Shown here piece by piece: positions 45,870 through 55,167 of a DNA stretch of 64,000 bases; within the stretch, counting starts at the first letter, position 1, and each line of letters begins with the position of its first letter. The position numbers and the translations under genes are program-made. The DNA comes from Dyadobacter frigoris (GTDB taxonomy: Bacteria > Bacteroidota > Bacteroidia > Cytophagales > Spirosomataceae). The stretch spans positions 434,001-498,000 of the forward strand of contig NZ_SZVO01000003.1 of assembly GCF_005280585.1 (NCBI RefSeq). Direction: 5' to 3'. Under the pieces are notes generated by a model that ran no database searches, was not told the DNA's origin, and saw nothing but the letters and a program-made list of their open reading frames with translations.

Positions 45870-47561
45870 GTGCAAATTAACGAGTTTCCAAAGGATCTTC
45901 CCCCCAAATATTACCATGATTACTTTGGCTATGTACTGAATTTCGTACGGAAAATGTATGAAACCTTATTGAATGAGAATGAGCTTGAATTCCTGAATTC
46001 CTACAATGCGCTTTCGGAAGAAGCCCAATGTCTTTTTATCCGATTCAGTAACCGGAGCAAATCTTTTTTTCGCGTTAATTCACTTTCTTATTCAGAAATC
46101 ACGGACATTCCAGCGGCTTTGAATGAGCTTCATGACGCACAATTCATTCAGCAGCTTTGTGAACTTCATGAGGACCGCTTCGATGAAGTGATGCACTTGT
46201 TTACAAAACCGGAGCATCTGGAATTTACCAAAATTCTGCAACCGGAAATCATGCCTTCTAAATCGATCAAAAAACAGGATCTGATTCGCTGGCTTTTATA
46301 TGAATATGATTTTAAAATAATCTGTGAGATCATTCTGGAAACCGAACCAGTCGTCAAAGTCGCTTATGAAGCGGAAGTGATGATGATGAAGTTTTTGTTT
46401 TTCGGGAATCGTTATGCTGATATGACAGAATTTGTCGTCCGTGATCTGGGTCATGTCCGTTTTCAGTCTTTTGATCAGGAACATCTGTCGGTTCAGTTTG
46501 AAACCCGAAAAGATGTAGATGATACGTTGATGATTTCACTCATGAAGGAAACTTTCGATATACTGAAAAACGAATTACCGCCAGAAGAAATCTTCGACTG
46601 GTTTATGAACTGGCAGGTTGGTGTTTCCGGAAATCTCAGTCCCAAGTCAGTTCCCTCCTATCATCTATTCGTGCTTCGTGTTGGAGCCTGGCTTGAACGA
46701 AAAAAAATGCTATCTCAGGCCTTGACGGCTTATCAGCTAACGAACGATGCGCCTTCACGGGAAAGACGCGTACGGCTTTTGTATAATCTGGGTGAAATTG
46801 AAGAAGCATTGGCACTCTGTGAAGAAATTGCCGAAAATCCCCAAAACGCAGATGAACGTTATTTTTCACATGATTTCCATGAGAGGATTGTTAACAAAAA
46901 GAAACGTGCGGTAAAACGGACGACGCAGGCTTTGAAAGATGCCAGCAGCATTGACATTCCAATTTCCAACCGATTCCGTGTTGAACGCGGTGCTATTGAA
47001 TATTATCAGGATTTGGGTGCAGAAGCCGTTTTTAGTGAAAATGAACCTTGGCGGGCGGTATTTGGACTTTTATTCTGGGATATTATTTATGATACCAATG
47101 TAAAAGCAATTCACAATCCTTTACAACGCGTTCCATCCGATTTCTTTTTGCCTGATTTTTATTACAAAAGGTCTGAACAGCTTTTGGCCAGAATGAAAGA
47201 TGCGGATACAAAAGAGGTCATATCCGAAATTGTTGAGAAAACTTTTCATGAAAAATTCGGGACAACCAATGTGCTTGTCAGCTGGTATCCCGGAATGCTT
47301 GAAATTGTTTTGAAACTGGTTGCGCTGCTCACACCTGAGCAGATCCATGCAGTACTTTTGGAAATGGCTCAAAACCTCAGAGAAAATACCCGAGGATTTC
47401 CGGATTTGCTGGTTTGGGATGAAACTGAATACTCCTTTATTGAAATAAAATCCCCAACCGATCATTTGTCTTCCAGGCAATTGCACTGGCTTCACTTTTT
47501 TGCCAATATTGATATAAAAAGCAGAATTGTCAGGGTTAAATGGATTAAGGAAGAAATATAA
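45870..47561 (+). CDS. FAN1-like VRR-NUC structure-specific nuclease
   Basis: The start is GTG; the frame then runs for 563 residues, close to bacterial FAN1 proteins. The C-terminal VRR-NUC domain shows the PD-(D/E)xK active site: P511-D512 in GFPDLLVW, then E525-I-K527 in FIEIKSP, followed by DHLSSRQLHWL. The middle region (QALTAYQLTNDAPSRERRVRLL) looks like the helical TPR-like part, and the N-terminal part like the SAP-type or helical DNA-binding region. Eukaryotic FAN1 processes interstrand cross-links and flap structures; bacterial relatives cut similar flaps. EIKSP replaces the usual EVKGP. The gene stands alone. Confidence 0.85.
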   Translation: MQINEFPKDLPPKYYHDYFGYVLNFVRKMYETLLNENELEFLNSYNALSEEAQCLFIRFSNRSKSFFRVNSLSYSEITDIPAALNELHDAQFIQQLCELHEDRFDEVMHLFTKPEHLEFTKILQPEIMPSKSIKKQDLIRWLLYEYDFKIICEIILETEPVVKVAYEAEVMMMKFLFFGNRYADMTEFVVRDLGHVRFQSFDQEHLSVQFETRKDVDDTLMISLMKETFDILKNELPPEEIFDWFMNWQVGVSGNLSPKSVPSYHLFVLRVGAWLERKKMLSQALTAYQLTNDAPSRERRVRLLYNLGEIEEALALCEEIAENPQNADERYFSHDFHERIVNKKKRAVKRTTQALKDASSIDIPISNRFRVERGAIEYYQDLGAEAVFSENEPWRAVFGLLFWDIIYDTNVKAIHNPLQRVPSDFFLPDFYYKRSEQLLARMKDADTKEVISEIVEKTFHEKFGTTNVLVSWYPGMLEIVLKLVALLTPEQIHAVLLEMAQNLRENTRGFPDLLVWDETEYSFIEIKSPTDHLSSRQLHWLHFFANIDIKSRIVRVKWIKEEI

Positions 47562-47567
47562 AAACCA

Positions 47568-47602
47568 GAAAAAAACCTCTCAAAATTGAAAGGTTCTTTT
47601 TC
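47568..47602. terminator. Imperfect hairpin terminator
   Basis: Arms with AACCT/AGGTT core and A/T-rich ends (47568-47578 with 47591-47602, one bulge) lie between convergent genes. Confidence 0.45.
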
Positions 47603-47622
47603 ATTTACACCCAAATTCAGAT

Positions 47623-49242
47623 TTACTTTTTCTGATAAGCTCTGTTGAAAACCCCGGCTTTCCCTTTTTTCACAGGAGCAGAATAATTGATTTTATTTTT
47701 TCCCTGAGGAATTCCGGCACAGTCACCAGCCACAATGGTTTCAACCGAGGTATAAATTGTTGTAGCCCATTTCGGAATAATAATACCAGAAGTTTCAGTA
47801 TTCAAATCAAGCTTCGATGCATCGCAATTATCTCTTTTAACGGTTCCTAAAAGATGATATTGAGAAATGGTTTTTGATACTGTATCAATCGGACAAATAC
47901 AGCCTACACAAGATGTTGGCGATTTGCCATATTTAACTCTTTTGACTTTAACCTTTTTGTAAGCATAAACTTCCAGAAAACATTGTTTGAAACAACGTTC
48001 AACAGAATCGATAATTCTGTCTGGTTTTTGAACAGAAAAACCTGTTGTGCTGGCCTCGCTGGTACATGATGCACAAGAAGAAATTTGCTGACTTTGAACA
48101 GTCAAATAATATTGACCTTCCACCGGACGGCCCGTTGTTGGATTTAAATACCCTGTCGGCCAGGCCATTTTTGTTTCTTTCTGACAAACAACCTGAGCAA
48201 TTACATTGTCCATTCCTCCATTCAACTGATGAAGGCGTGCCGTAAAAGCTTCACTTTTGGTACTATCCAAAACACTGCGACTTTTCCAGCTGATTTGGAT
48301 ACTGTCTGCCTTTGTAGAATCCAGTGTACTAAAAACAAGTCCTTTGATTGATTTCCCACCCATCATCAATTCCAGATCAGGTGCTTCACACAACAAAGGC
48401 GGCGTAGGATCTTTTCTGAACGGAATATCACGTACAAAATTACGGCGAAAAGCCAAACCTGCTGAGAAGCCGCCGTGTTTTCTTTGGTAACTGTAAATGG
48501 TAGCACCCGGAAAAATGTAATTCACTTTTGTACGAAAACCGGTAGCTTCTACACCCCATGACCAAAGTCCTTTTTTACTTGGAAAGAACAGTCCTAATGT
48601 TGCTAGAAGACCGGCATGATAACGTTTGTCAGTAGCAGTAACTGAATAAATATTATTTGAAGTAGCCTGATCATAAACAAAAATAGCCGCAGGCGTTGTC
48701 CTAAAAAGCCCACCCCGAACAGATGCTTCAATAAAAGGCGATCTTGATTTTTTACCAAAAGCGTAACTCAGAACCGGACCGGCCACGAGATAATGATCTT
48801 CGGAAGCGCCTTTTCTGATCACGGCGTTACCTGAACCCGATTCTGCAATAATTTTGTCCAGAAAATCGTCCAGGTCATTTCTTAAAAAGAAAGTCTGCAA
48901 ACCGGCAATGGCGCCGACACCGAATTTCAACTGTTTGTTTTTCTTAGTGTGAAAAAAATAATCTGCATTTAAATTCGCATGGTAGCCAATTCCATTGAAA
49001 AGCGATTTGTCACGATATTTATTCGAATTAAATGTGCTTGACCATTTTCCGCAAAATGCAACGGCAGGCCCTATAAAGCCGCCAACGCGCCAGGGACTTA
49101 CCCGATGTTCAATTCCTACGGTATCACACCCACCGGCAGGGTTCGGACAACTTGAAGTTTTCATATCCTGCGCGTAAGAAACGGAGAATAGAAAACTGGA
49201 TAAAATCAGTGGAAAGATTTTAAGTAAAAAATGTTTTCTCAT
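47623..49242 (-). CDS. Cys-rich outer-membrane protein, unknown function
   Basis: The 539-residue protein has a signal peptide ending near VSYAQ. The first half (residues about 50-280) alternates polar and aromatic residues with Gly-rich turns (RVGGFIGPAVAFCGKW, LKFGVGAIAGLQTFFL), suggesting an outer-membrane barrel. The second half has many Cys residues in close pairs (SCASCTSE, RCFKQC, SCVGCICP), likely disulfides or a metal site in an exposed domain. No family was recognised. The gene is alone, convergent with the FAN1-like gene. Confidence 0.65.
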   Translation of the reverse strand: MRKHFLLKIFPLILSSFLFSVSYAQDMKTSSCPNPAGGCDTVGIEHRVSPWRVGGFIGPAVAFCGKWSSTFNSNKYRDKSLFNGIGYHANLNADYFFHTKKNKQLKFGVGAIAGLQTFFLRNDLDDFLDKIIAESGSGNAVIRKGASEDHYLVAGPVLSYAFGKKSRSPFIEASVRGGLFRTTPAAIFVYDQATSNNIYSVTATDKRYHAGLLATLGLFFPSKKGLWSWGVEATGFRTKVNYIFPGATIYSYQRKHGGFSAGLAFRRNFVRDIPFRKDPTPPLLCEAPDLELMMGGKSIKGLVFSTLDSTKADSIQISWKSRSVLDSTKSEAFTARLHQLNGGMDNVIAQVVCQKETKMAWPTGYLNPTTGRPVEGQYYLTVQSQQISSCASCTSEASTTGFSVQKPDRIIDSVERCFKQCFLEVYAYKKVKVKRVKYGKSPTSCVGCICPIDTVSKTISQYHLLGTVKRDNCDASKLDLNTETSGIIIPKWATTIYTSVETIVAGDCAGIPQGKNKINYSAPVKKGKAGVFNRAYQKK

Positions 49243-49398
49243 AAACCAATGAATAAAAGTGAGTGATCGTTGTAGAGGTAAAATCTGTTTTGAGCCGGGT
49301 TTAAAGACGGCACATTAACATTACAGACGCACAAAAATCACTTTGGTAACAAAGACTTTTATCATTATTTTAATTAATCGAAATACGCTTACAGAAAC

Positions 49399-49439
49399 AA
49401 AAAATCCCGATACCGGGATCCATCCGGCAACGGGATTTT
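49399..49439 (-). terminator. Terminator after the EEP hydrolase gene
   Basis: The stem AAAATCCCG/CGGGATTTT with inner CCGG pairing (49401-49416 with about 49424-49439) is followed on the minus strand by T-rich sequence. It lies about 70 bp after the stop at 49511. Confidence 0.65.
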
Positions 49440-49510
49440 CTTATAGAAAACTGATTATCAAGTAATAGAATAAATTCTATTACTTTTTGCTATTAAAAAT
49501 TCAAATAAAA

Positions 49511-50323
49511 CTATTTGACTAACATCAACTCAGCAAGAACCGGCAAATGATCGGAAGCGTATTTTTCGTCTATCACTTTATGGCTTAGCACTTTGAAGAT
49601 ACCCGATGGTTTTGACATGATAAAGTCAATCGTCTTTTCCGGCTTGTCAACAGGAATGGTGTGCTGACAACTTTCCGCGCAGGTCCTGCTAAAATACTTA
49701 TCGAAATAATTTATGACCTTACTTCCCGGTTCTGCATTAAAATCTCCGGCCAGAATCATAGGTAATTTTTCTTCCCCAAAATATTTTATAATCGTTTCTG
49801 CCTGCAACAGTCTGTTCCTCTCAGTTAAACCAAGATGCGTACTGGCAAAGATAATTTTCTGTTTTGATGGCAGCATCACTGTGATAGCTGCAATTGTTCT
49901 CATTTCTTCAACCAGATCCCTGTTAATCGGAAGTGAAAACCGGGCAGAATCTACAATGGGAAATTTAGACAAAACAGCAACACCATAATCGCCGCCCTGA
50001 TGATCAATCGCTTTGGAAAAATAGAATTTCATACCCGTTAAATCTGCAATTTGTTTTGCTTGGTTTAATCCCTTCCCTGAACGCTCCGTATTGATATCTA
50101 CCTCTTGTAAAGCTACAAAATCGGGTTTCGCATTATTAATAACTTTCGCAATCGCCTCAACGTCAATTCTTCCACCAGCAGACTCTGGTGGATTGCAGTG
50201 ATGAATATTATAACTCATAATCCTCAAAGCTCGCTTCGGATCTTCACTTTTAGTCTCTGAAACCCGCGCATTAAATGTAGAAAATGCAATTAAAATACAG
50301 TAAAGGGATAGGATCGATTTCAT
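49511..50323 (-). CDS. Secreted endonuclease/exonuclease/phosphatase (EEP) family hydrolase
   Basis: The 270-residue protein has an N-terminal signal-like segment. EEP motifs are clear: RIMSYNIHHC (Asn of the metal site), FVALQEVDIN (metal-binding Glu), FASTHLGL (catalytic-side His), ILAGDFNAEPGS (Asp and Asn) and ASDHLPVLAEL (general-base Asp-His). Family members cleave phosphodiester or phosphomonoester bonds in DNA, lipids or sugars; this exported single-domain form may act on extracellular DNA or phospholipid head groups. Its upstream region contains a repeat array. Confidence 0.88.
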   Translation of the reverse strand: MKSILSLYCILIAFSTFNARVSETKSEDPKRALRIMSYNIHHCNPPESAGGRIDVEAIAKVINNAKPDFVALQEVDINTERSGKGLNQAKQIADLTGMKFYFSKAIDHQGGDYGVAVLSKFPIVDSARFSLPINRDLVEEMRTIAAITVMLPSKQKIIFASTHLGLTERNRLLQAETIIKYFGEEKLPMILAGDFNAEPGSKVINYFDKYFSRTCAESCQHTIPVDKPEKTIDFIMSKPSGIFKVLSHKVIDEKYASDHLPVLAELMLVK

Positions 50324-50342
50324 GATTCAGGACGATAATATT

Positions 50343-50565
50343 ACGGTGCTCTGCACCTTTGGTTATACAAAAATATACATTGCTACAAATATTTCGGTAC
50401 GCCGCACCTTTCTGTTATGTTGAAATATGCTTTGCCACAAATATTATGATACGCTGCACCTTTCGGTTGCGTTGAAATATGCTTTGCCACAAATATTATG
50501 ATGCGTTGCACCTTTCGGTTGCGTTGAAATATGCTTTGCCACAAATATTATGGAGCACTCCACCG
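50343..50565. repeat. Tandem array of a 52-bp unit in a divergent promoter region
   Basis: Units start at 50343, 50399, 50451 and 50503, spaced 56, 52 and 52 bp, with a partial copy at 50555. The core includes GCACCTTTCGGTTGCG and ATGCTTTGCCACAAATATTA. The last two full units are nearly identical and the first is diverged. The array fills most of the 327 bp between the EEP gene (-) and the M16 gene (+), and the first unit holds a TATTTTTG box on the minus strand (50368-50375). I see nothing gene-like in the rest. Confidence 0.88.
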
Positions 50566-50650
50566 ATACATCCTTTGCCATTCATCAAAATGCTGATTTC
50601 CGTCCCGGTTTTTTGTTTATTATTACAAAACAAAAAACTGAATCGTAACT

Positions 50651-51973
50651 ATGAAGCTACGCAAACTATTGCTGGGAGCGGCAATAATGGCTGGAATTGG
50701 TTTTGCCAATGCCCAAAGTAAGCCCGAAGATGTCAAAACTTTCACGCTGGCTAACGGCATGAAATTCCTGGTACTCGAAGATCATTCCATCCCGAATGCC
50801 AATATGTATCTGTTCTGGAAAGTTGGTTCCCGGAATGAAGTGCATGGAATTACCGGCTTGTCCCACTTTTTCGAACACATGATGTTTAACGGTTCAAAAA
50901 ATTATGGGCCGAAACAATTTGACCGGACTATGGAAGCCAATGGCGGATCGAATAATGCTTACACTTCTGAAAACGTTACCGTATACACCGACTGGTTCCA
51001 AAAAGACGCTTTGGAAACTATTTTCAAACTGGAATCTGACCGGATCGCCGATCTGACGATTGATCCGAAAATGGTTGAAAGCGAGCGTGGCGTAGTTTTG
51101 TCTGAAAGAAGCACAGGATTGGAGAACAGTAATTACCGTTTACTTAGCGAACTGGTACAATCGGTTGCTTTCCAGGAACATCCCTATATGTTTCCGGTGA
51201 TAGGATTTGAATCTGATATTAAAGCCTGGACACAATCCGATCTTGAAAATTATTTTAAAACCTATTATTCGCCCAACAATGCAACGGTTGTTGTGGTTGG
51301 TGATATTACGGTAGATCAGGTTAAAAAACTGGCTGACCAATATATGGCGCCAATTCCTGCGAGAGGCCTTCCTCCAAAAATCCGTACGGTTGAGCCCGAA
51401 CAAAATGGCGAGCGACGCGTTACAACCTACAAGGATATTACAACGCCAAATGTCTTGCTTTCTTACCACACACCGCAAACCGGTCACGAAGATTATTATG
51501 CATTGGATTTGTTGAGCAGCTTGCTGACATCCGGAAATTCATCCAGATTGGTAAAATCATTGGTGATGGATACAACAATCGCTTCGCAGGTTTTCACTTT
51601 TCTGGGCGAAGGTTTTGATCCTAACCTGTTCAATATTTATGCTGTTGCGGGAGATAGTGTATCGGCACCAACGCTTGAAAAATTTATTTTGGCGCAAATT
51701 GATCTTATCGTTAAAAGTAGCGTTACCGACAGCGAATTGCAAAAAGTGAAAAACCAGAAACTGATGGAATTTTACAGAAGTATGGAAACCATCAATGGCA
51801 AAGCAAACAGTATGGGAACCTATGATGTGTTTTTCGGTGATTACCGTAAAATGTTTGATGCACCCAAATTGTATGAAAAAGTAACCGTAGACGATATTAA
51901 ACGTGTTGCTGCCAAATATTTTACAGACAGAAACAGAACGGTTGGCTATTTGTTACCGGAAAAGAAAGCTTGA
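50651..51973 (+). CDS. M16 family zinc metallopeptidase, active subunit
   Basis: The 440-residue protein has a signal peptide (cleavage near ANAQ) and the inverted zinc motif H72-F-F-E75-H76 in SHFFEHMMFNG. The third ligand is probably E152 in SERGVVLSER, 76 residues after H76. The two-domain M16B pattern continues with NATVVVVGDI and the C-terminal half. M16 proteases form clamshell chambers from active and inactive halves, and this protein is one half. The gene for an inactive partner follows after 54 bp, suggesting a periplasmic heterodimer that degrades peptides. Confidence 0.93.
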   Translation: MKLRKLLLGAAIMAGIGFANAQSKPEDVKTFTLANGMKFLVLEDHSIPNANMYLFWKVGSRNEVHGITGLSHFFEHMMFNGSKNYGPKQFDRTMEANGGSNNAYTSENVTVYTDWFQKDALETIFKLESDRIADLTIDPKMVESERGVVLSERSTGLENSNYRLLSELVQSVAFQEHPYMFPVIGFESDIKAWTQSDLENYFKTYYSPNNATVVVVGDITVDQVKKLADQYMAPIPARGLPPKIRTVEPEQNGERRVTTYKDITTPNVLLSYHTPQTGHEDYYALDLLSSLLTSGNSSRLVKSLVMDTTIASQVFTFLGEGFDPNLFNIYAVAGDSVSAPTLEKFILAQIDLIVKSSVTDSELQKVKNQKLMEFYRSMETINGKANSMGTYDVFFGDYRKMFDAPKLYEKVTVDDIKRVAAKYFTDRNRTVGYLLPEKKA

Positions 51974-52027
51974 TAACCGGCTCAGCATTTGTTTCAAATC
52001 TTTTGTAATGATCTAAAAAATTTCAAG

Positions 52028-53404
52028 ATGAAAAATATATTCCTTGTGCTACTCACCCTAACGACTTTGTCGGTTGCCGCACAAAACAATTTTAAAGTCC
52101 CGAAATACGAAAAGTTTAAACTAAAAAACGGGCTTACCGTGTATCTGATGGAGCAGCATGAAGTTCCGCTGATCAATGTTTCTGCGGTATTTGACGCGGG
52201 TTCCATTAATGACGGCGAACAATATGGCCTGGCCAATTTAACGGCTGACGCTTTGGTTTTCGGCACCCAGAAATACACAAAAGCCCAGATTGAAGAAATA
52301 ACGGATTATGTCGGCGCAAATTTATCGACCACAGCTGGAAAAGAAGGAGCAAGTATCCGCTCTTCATTTGCTGTAAAAGACCAAGATAAGCTTTTCGATG
52401 TTTTGCAGCAAATCATCATTCATCCGGTTTTTGATGCTGTTGAATTTGATAAACATAAACAGCGGACGTTACTGGAATTAACACAAATAAAAGAACGTCC
52501 ACGTAACGTGATCGGCAATTATTTCAATGCGTTCATGTTCGATAAACATCCTTATGCAACGCCAACCGGTGGTTCCAAATCGACGGTAGAAAAAATCACT
52601 AATGACGAGGTAAAGAAATTTTACCAAAATAATTACACAACCGGAAAAGCTGCAATCGCCGTTGTGGGTGATTTCAAAACGGTGGATATGAAGAAAAAAA
52701 TCACTGCACTTTTTGGCGACTGGAAAACAGCCGAAGCCAGAATGGTTAAACGTGCTGTGCCTGAACTTGCATTTACAAAAAGCCGCGTTTTACTGGTGAA
52801 TAAAGATGATGCAAGAGAAACTACATTTTTCATTGGTGGAAAAGGAATTCCATACAGTTCGCCAGATTATATTCCGGTTCTGGTTGTAAATACAATTCTG
52901 GGAGACCGGTTTACTTCCTGGCTGAATGATGCATTACGCGTTAATTCCGGCCTTACTTATGGCGCCAGCAGCCGGTTTAGCAGGTATAAAATGGCGGGGA
53001 CTTTTTACATCAGCACTTTTACCAAAAATTCAACAACGGTTCCTGCGGTTGATATGGCTTTGAGTGTATTGGACAGTCTGCATAAAACAGGTATCAGCGA
53101 AACGGTTTTAGCGTCTGCAAAATCTTATGTAAAAGGAGATTTCCCACCGGATTATGAATCTGCCGGAGCATTGGCTGGCTTACTTACGGATATGTTTTTG
53201 TACAACTTTGACGAAAACTTCATCAATACTTTTCAGGCAAAAGTGGATGGATTAACAACGGCTCAGGCCAAAACGATCATTGAGCAATATTTCCCTAAAG
53301 ATAATCTGCAATTTATTATGATTGGAAAGGCAGCAGATATCAAAGAGCAGATTAAGAAATACGGAGAGGTTACTGAGAAGCAGATTAAGGTAGACGGATA
53401 TTGA
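52028..53404 (+). CDS. M16 family peptidase-like protein, inactive partner
   Basis: ATG at 52028 gives a signal peptide (MKNIFLVLLTLTTLSVAAQ); an upstream in-frame ATG at 51989 is less suited. The 458-residue protein has the M16 fold, for example NGLTVYLMEQHEVPLINVSAVFDAGS, but at the zinc-motif position reads GLANLTADALVFGT, lacking HxxEH. The glycine-rich loop and YGASSRFSRY in the C-terminal half resemble the R/Y substrate-pair region of inactive M16 subunits. It very likely pairs with the active protein encoded just upstream, as in mitochondrial processing peptidase and bacterial M16B heterodimers. Confidence 0.9.
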   Translation: MKNIFLVLLTLTTLSVAAQNNFKVPKYEKFKLKNGLTVYLMEQHEVPLINVSAVFDAGSINDGEQYGLANLTADALVFGTQKYTKAQIEEITDYVGANLSTTAGKEGASIRSSFAVKDQDKLFDVLQQIIIHPVFDAVEFDKHKQRTLLELTQIKERPRNVIGNYFNAFMFDKHPYATPTGGSKSTVEKITNDEVKKFYQNNYTTGKAAIAVVGDFKTVDMKKKITALFGDWKTAEARMVKRAVPELAFTKSRVLLVNKDDARETTFFIGGKGIPYSSPDYIPVLVVNTILGDRFTSWLNDALRVNSGLTYGASSRFSRYKMAGTFYISTFTKNSTTVPAVDMALSVLDSLHKTGISETVLASAKSYVKGDFPPDYESAGALAGLLTDMFLYNFDENFINTFQAKVDGLTTAQAKTIIEQYFPKDNLQFIMIGKAADIKEQIKKYGEVTEKQIKVDGY

Positions 53405-53473
53405 AAGGACTTCAGCTTTCGGCAGTCGGCTATCAGTTGGTTGCCGGAAATGAGTTTGATATGAATAAATAAT

Positions 53474-53552
53474 CATCGGCTTTCGGTGGTGCGTTCAAGG
53501 CTAAAATTTGTCATTGCCATTTTAGCCGATCGCTGAATGCCGAAAGCCGATG
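53474..53552. repeat. Nested 79-bp palindrome between convergent genes
   Basis: The outer 13-bp arms CATCGGCTTTCGG and complement (53474-53486 with 53540-53552) enclose GCGTTCA/TGAATGC (one G-T) and GGCTAAAAT/ATTTTAGCC (53499-53507 with 53519-53527). Related CGGC..TCGGCT..TCAG wording occurs at about 53416-53433 and 44205-44224. It may be a bidirectional terminator derived from a dispersed repeat. Confidence 0.7.
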
Positions 53553-53561
53553 TACGAATTA

Positions 53562-55019
53562 TTAGTTTCTGTAATCCAATGCAGGTTTACGATTTCCTAC
53601 CATGGCGTCGTATTTAAAATTAGCGCCTTTTGCTTTTTCCCAATCCGCATGTGCTTTTTGGATTAAAGCCGGGTCTTTAAATAAATCGATAGCAGTTAAC
53701 GCAAGTGTTTTTGACGCTACCATCATTCCTTTTTTACCAATTTCAGTACCTCCCGCTGCAACTGCCTGCCAGCTGTGCGCCGGAGTGCCAGGCACCCATG
53801 TTGCTGTTGAAAGACCAACCGTCGGCACTGCCCAGCTTACATCACCAACATCCGTCGAACCGCCCATTCCTTCAATTTTTGTTGAAAAAGCAGGTACAGT
53901 TTCAGCTTCTGTATATTTTGGTCTGGTCTCTGTTGATGCAGGTAATGTGGCAATAATCTTTTCAGAAAATGCTATTTCCTCCGGTGTATACTTAACACCA
54001 CCAACAGTTTCCAGATTTTTAAACATAACACGGGAAAGCGACTCAATTGGCAGCAAATCATAAGCACCTCCGGTAACTTCCATTTCTACCCTTGTTCCGG
54101 TTCCCATTGCGGCGCCTTTTGAGGCTTCTACAATTCTAGCCCAAACATCCTTTACCACCTCACGGTTGTTATGGCGGGCGTAGTAATAAACCTCTGCAAA
54201 GGCAGGAACCACGTTTGGCGCTTCACCTCCGCGTGTAATTACATAGTGAATACGGGTTTCCTGAGGAATATGCTCACGCATCATGTTCACCATATAATCC
54301 ATTGCTTCCACCCCATCCAAGGCAGAACGTCCGCGTTCCGGTGCTCCTGCTGCATGAGCAGCTACACCGTAAAAACGGAATTTCGCTGAAATATTTGCCA
54401 AAGATGATGCAGGATTCGCCGAGTTTCTATCTCCCGGATGCCAGTGTAAAACAACATCTGAATCCTTAAAAACACCTTCTCTTACCATATAGACCTTACC
54501 CGAACCGCCTTCCTCAGCCGGGCAGCCCATTAATTTGATAGTACCTGTTTTTCCATTTTGTTTGAGCCAGTCCTTCACTGCAATGGCGGCTGCGGTCGAA
54601 GCGGTTCCAAAAAGATGATGCCCACAAGCGTGACCTGCTTTTTGTCCTTCTATTACTTTTCTTTCCGGAACTGCTTCCTGTGCCATACCCGGAAGCGCAT
54701 CATATTCAGCTAAAATACTGATCACCGGTTTTCCCTTTCCATAGGTTGCAACAAAAGCAGTGGGAATACCTGCAACTCCTTTTTCAAGCGTAAAACCTTC
54801 CTTTTCCAGTTCCTCTTCCAGAATTGCAGAGCTTTTGACTTCTTTATATCCAACTTCCGCCAAATCCCAGATTTTTTTCGACACATCGCCATAATGGTCT
54901 TTTTTCTTGTCCAGATTCGCAATTACTTCTTTCTGCTCTTTGGTAACCGTCGCCTGGCCGTAAGAACAAACAGCGCTCAGACTTAGTAAAGCCAGAAAAC
55001 CGAGGTTGATTTTTTTCAT
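53562..55019 (-). CDS. Secreted M20D family amidohydrolase (AbgB-like)
   Basis: The 485-residue protein has a signal peptide (cleavage near SYGQ). M20D features are SILAEYDALPGM, GHACGHHLFGTAST with the Cys-His metal ligands, PAEEGGSGKVYMVREG with catalytic Glu, and VLHWHPGD. The dimerisation domain AAHAAGAPERGRSALDGVE and the final GTPAHSWQ follow. Relatives hydrolyse p-aminobenzoyl-glutamate, indole acetyl amino acids or N-acyl amino acids. The periplasmic location suggests use of acylated amino acids from outside. It is downstream of the third SusC/SusD pair but separated by a terminator-like UUCG hairpin. Confidence 0.92.
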   Translation of the reverse strand: MKKINLGFLALLSLSAVCSYGQATVTKEQKEVIANLDKKKDHYGDVSKKIWDLAEVGYKEVKSSAILEEELEKEGFTLEKGVAGIPTAFVATYGKGKPVISILAEYDALPGMAQEAVPERKVIEGQKAGHACGHHLFGTASTAAAIAVKDWLKQNGKTGTIKLMGCPAEEGGSGKVYMVREGVFKDSDVVLHWHPGDRNSANPASSLANISAKFRFYGVAAHAAGAPERGRSALDGVEAMDYMVNMMREHIPQETRIHYVITRGGEAPNVVPAFAEVYYYARHNNREVVKDVWARIVEASKGAAMGTGTRVEMEVTGGAYDLLPIESLSRVMFKNLETVGGVKYTPEEIAFSEKIIATLPASTETRPKYTEAETVPAFSTKIEGMGGSTDVGDVSWAVPTVGLSTATWVPGTPAHSWQAVAAGGTEIGKKGMMVASKTLALTAIDLFKDPALIQKAHADWEKAKGANFKYDAMVGNRKPALDYRN

Positions 55020-55094
55020 AAGTATGGGTTTTAAATCAAAATAAAAAATACTGCATTTTGAGCAGAGTTGAAAAGATAAGCCTTTTAAAATAAG

Positions 55095-55122
55095 ACAGGA
55101 AGGCAGCGAACTGCCTTCCTGT
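55095..55122 (-). terminator. Terminator after the third SusD, UUCG loop
   Basis: A perfect 12-bp stem (55095-55106 with 55111-55122) reads on the minus strand with a TTCG tetraloop and is followed by CTTATTTT. Confidence 0.75.
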
Positions 55123-55167
55123 TACCTTACTGATCCATTGAGATCAAACATTTTCCCAATTCTTCAA

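Noticed and set aside
50343..50565. CRISPR array
   Set aside because: The units are repeated throughout without variable spacers and there are only four.
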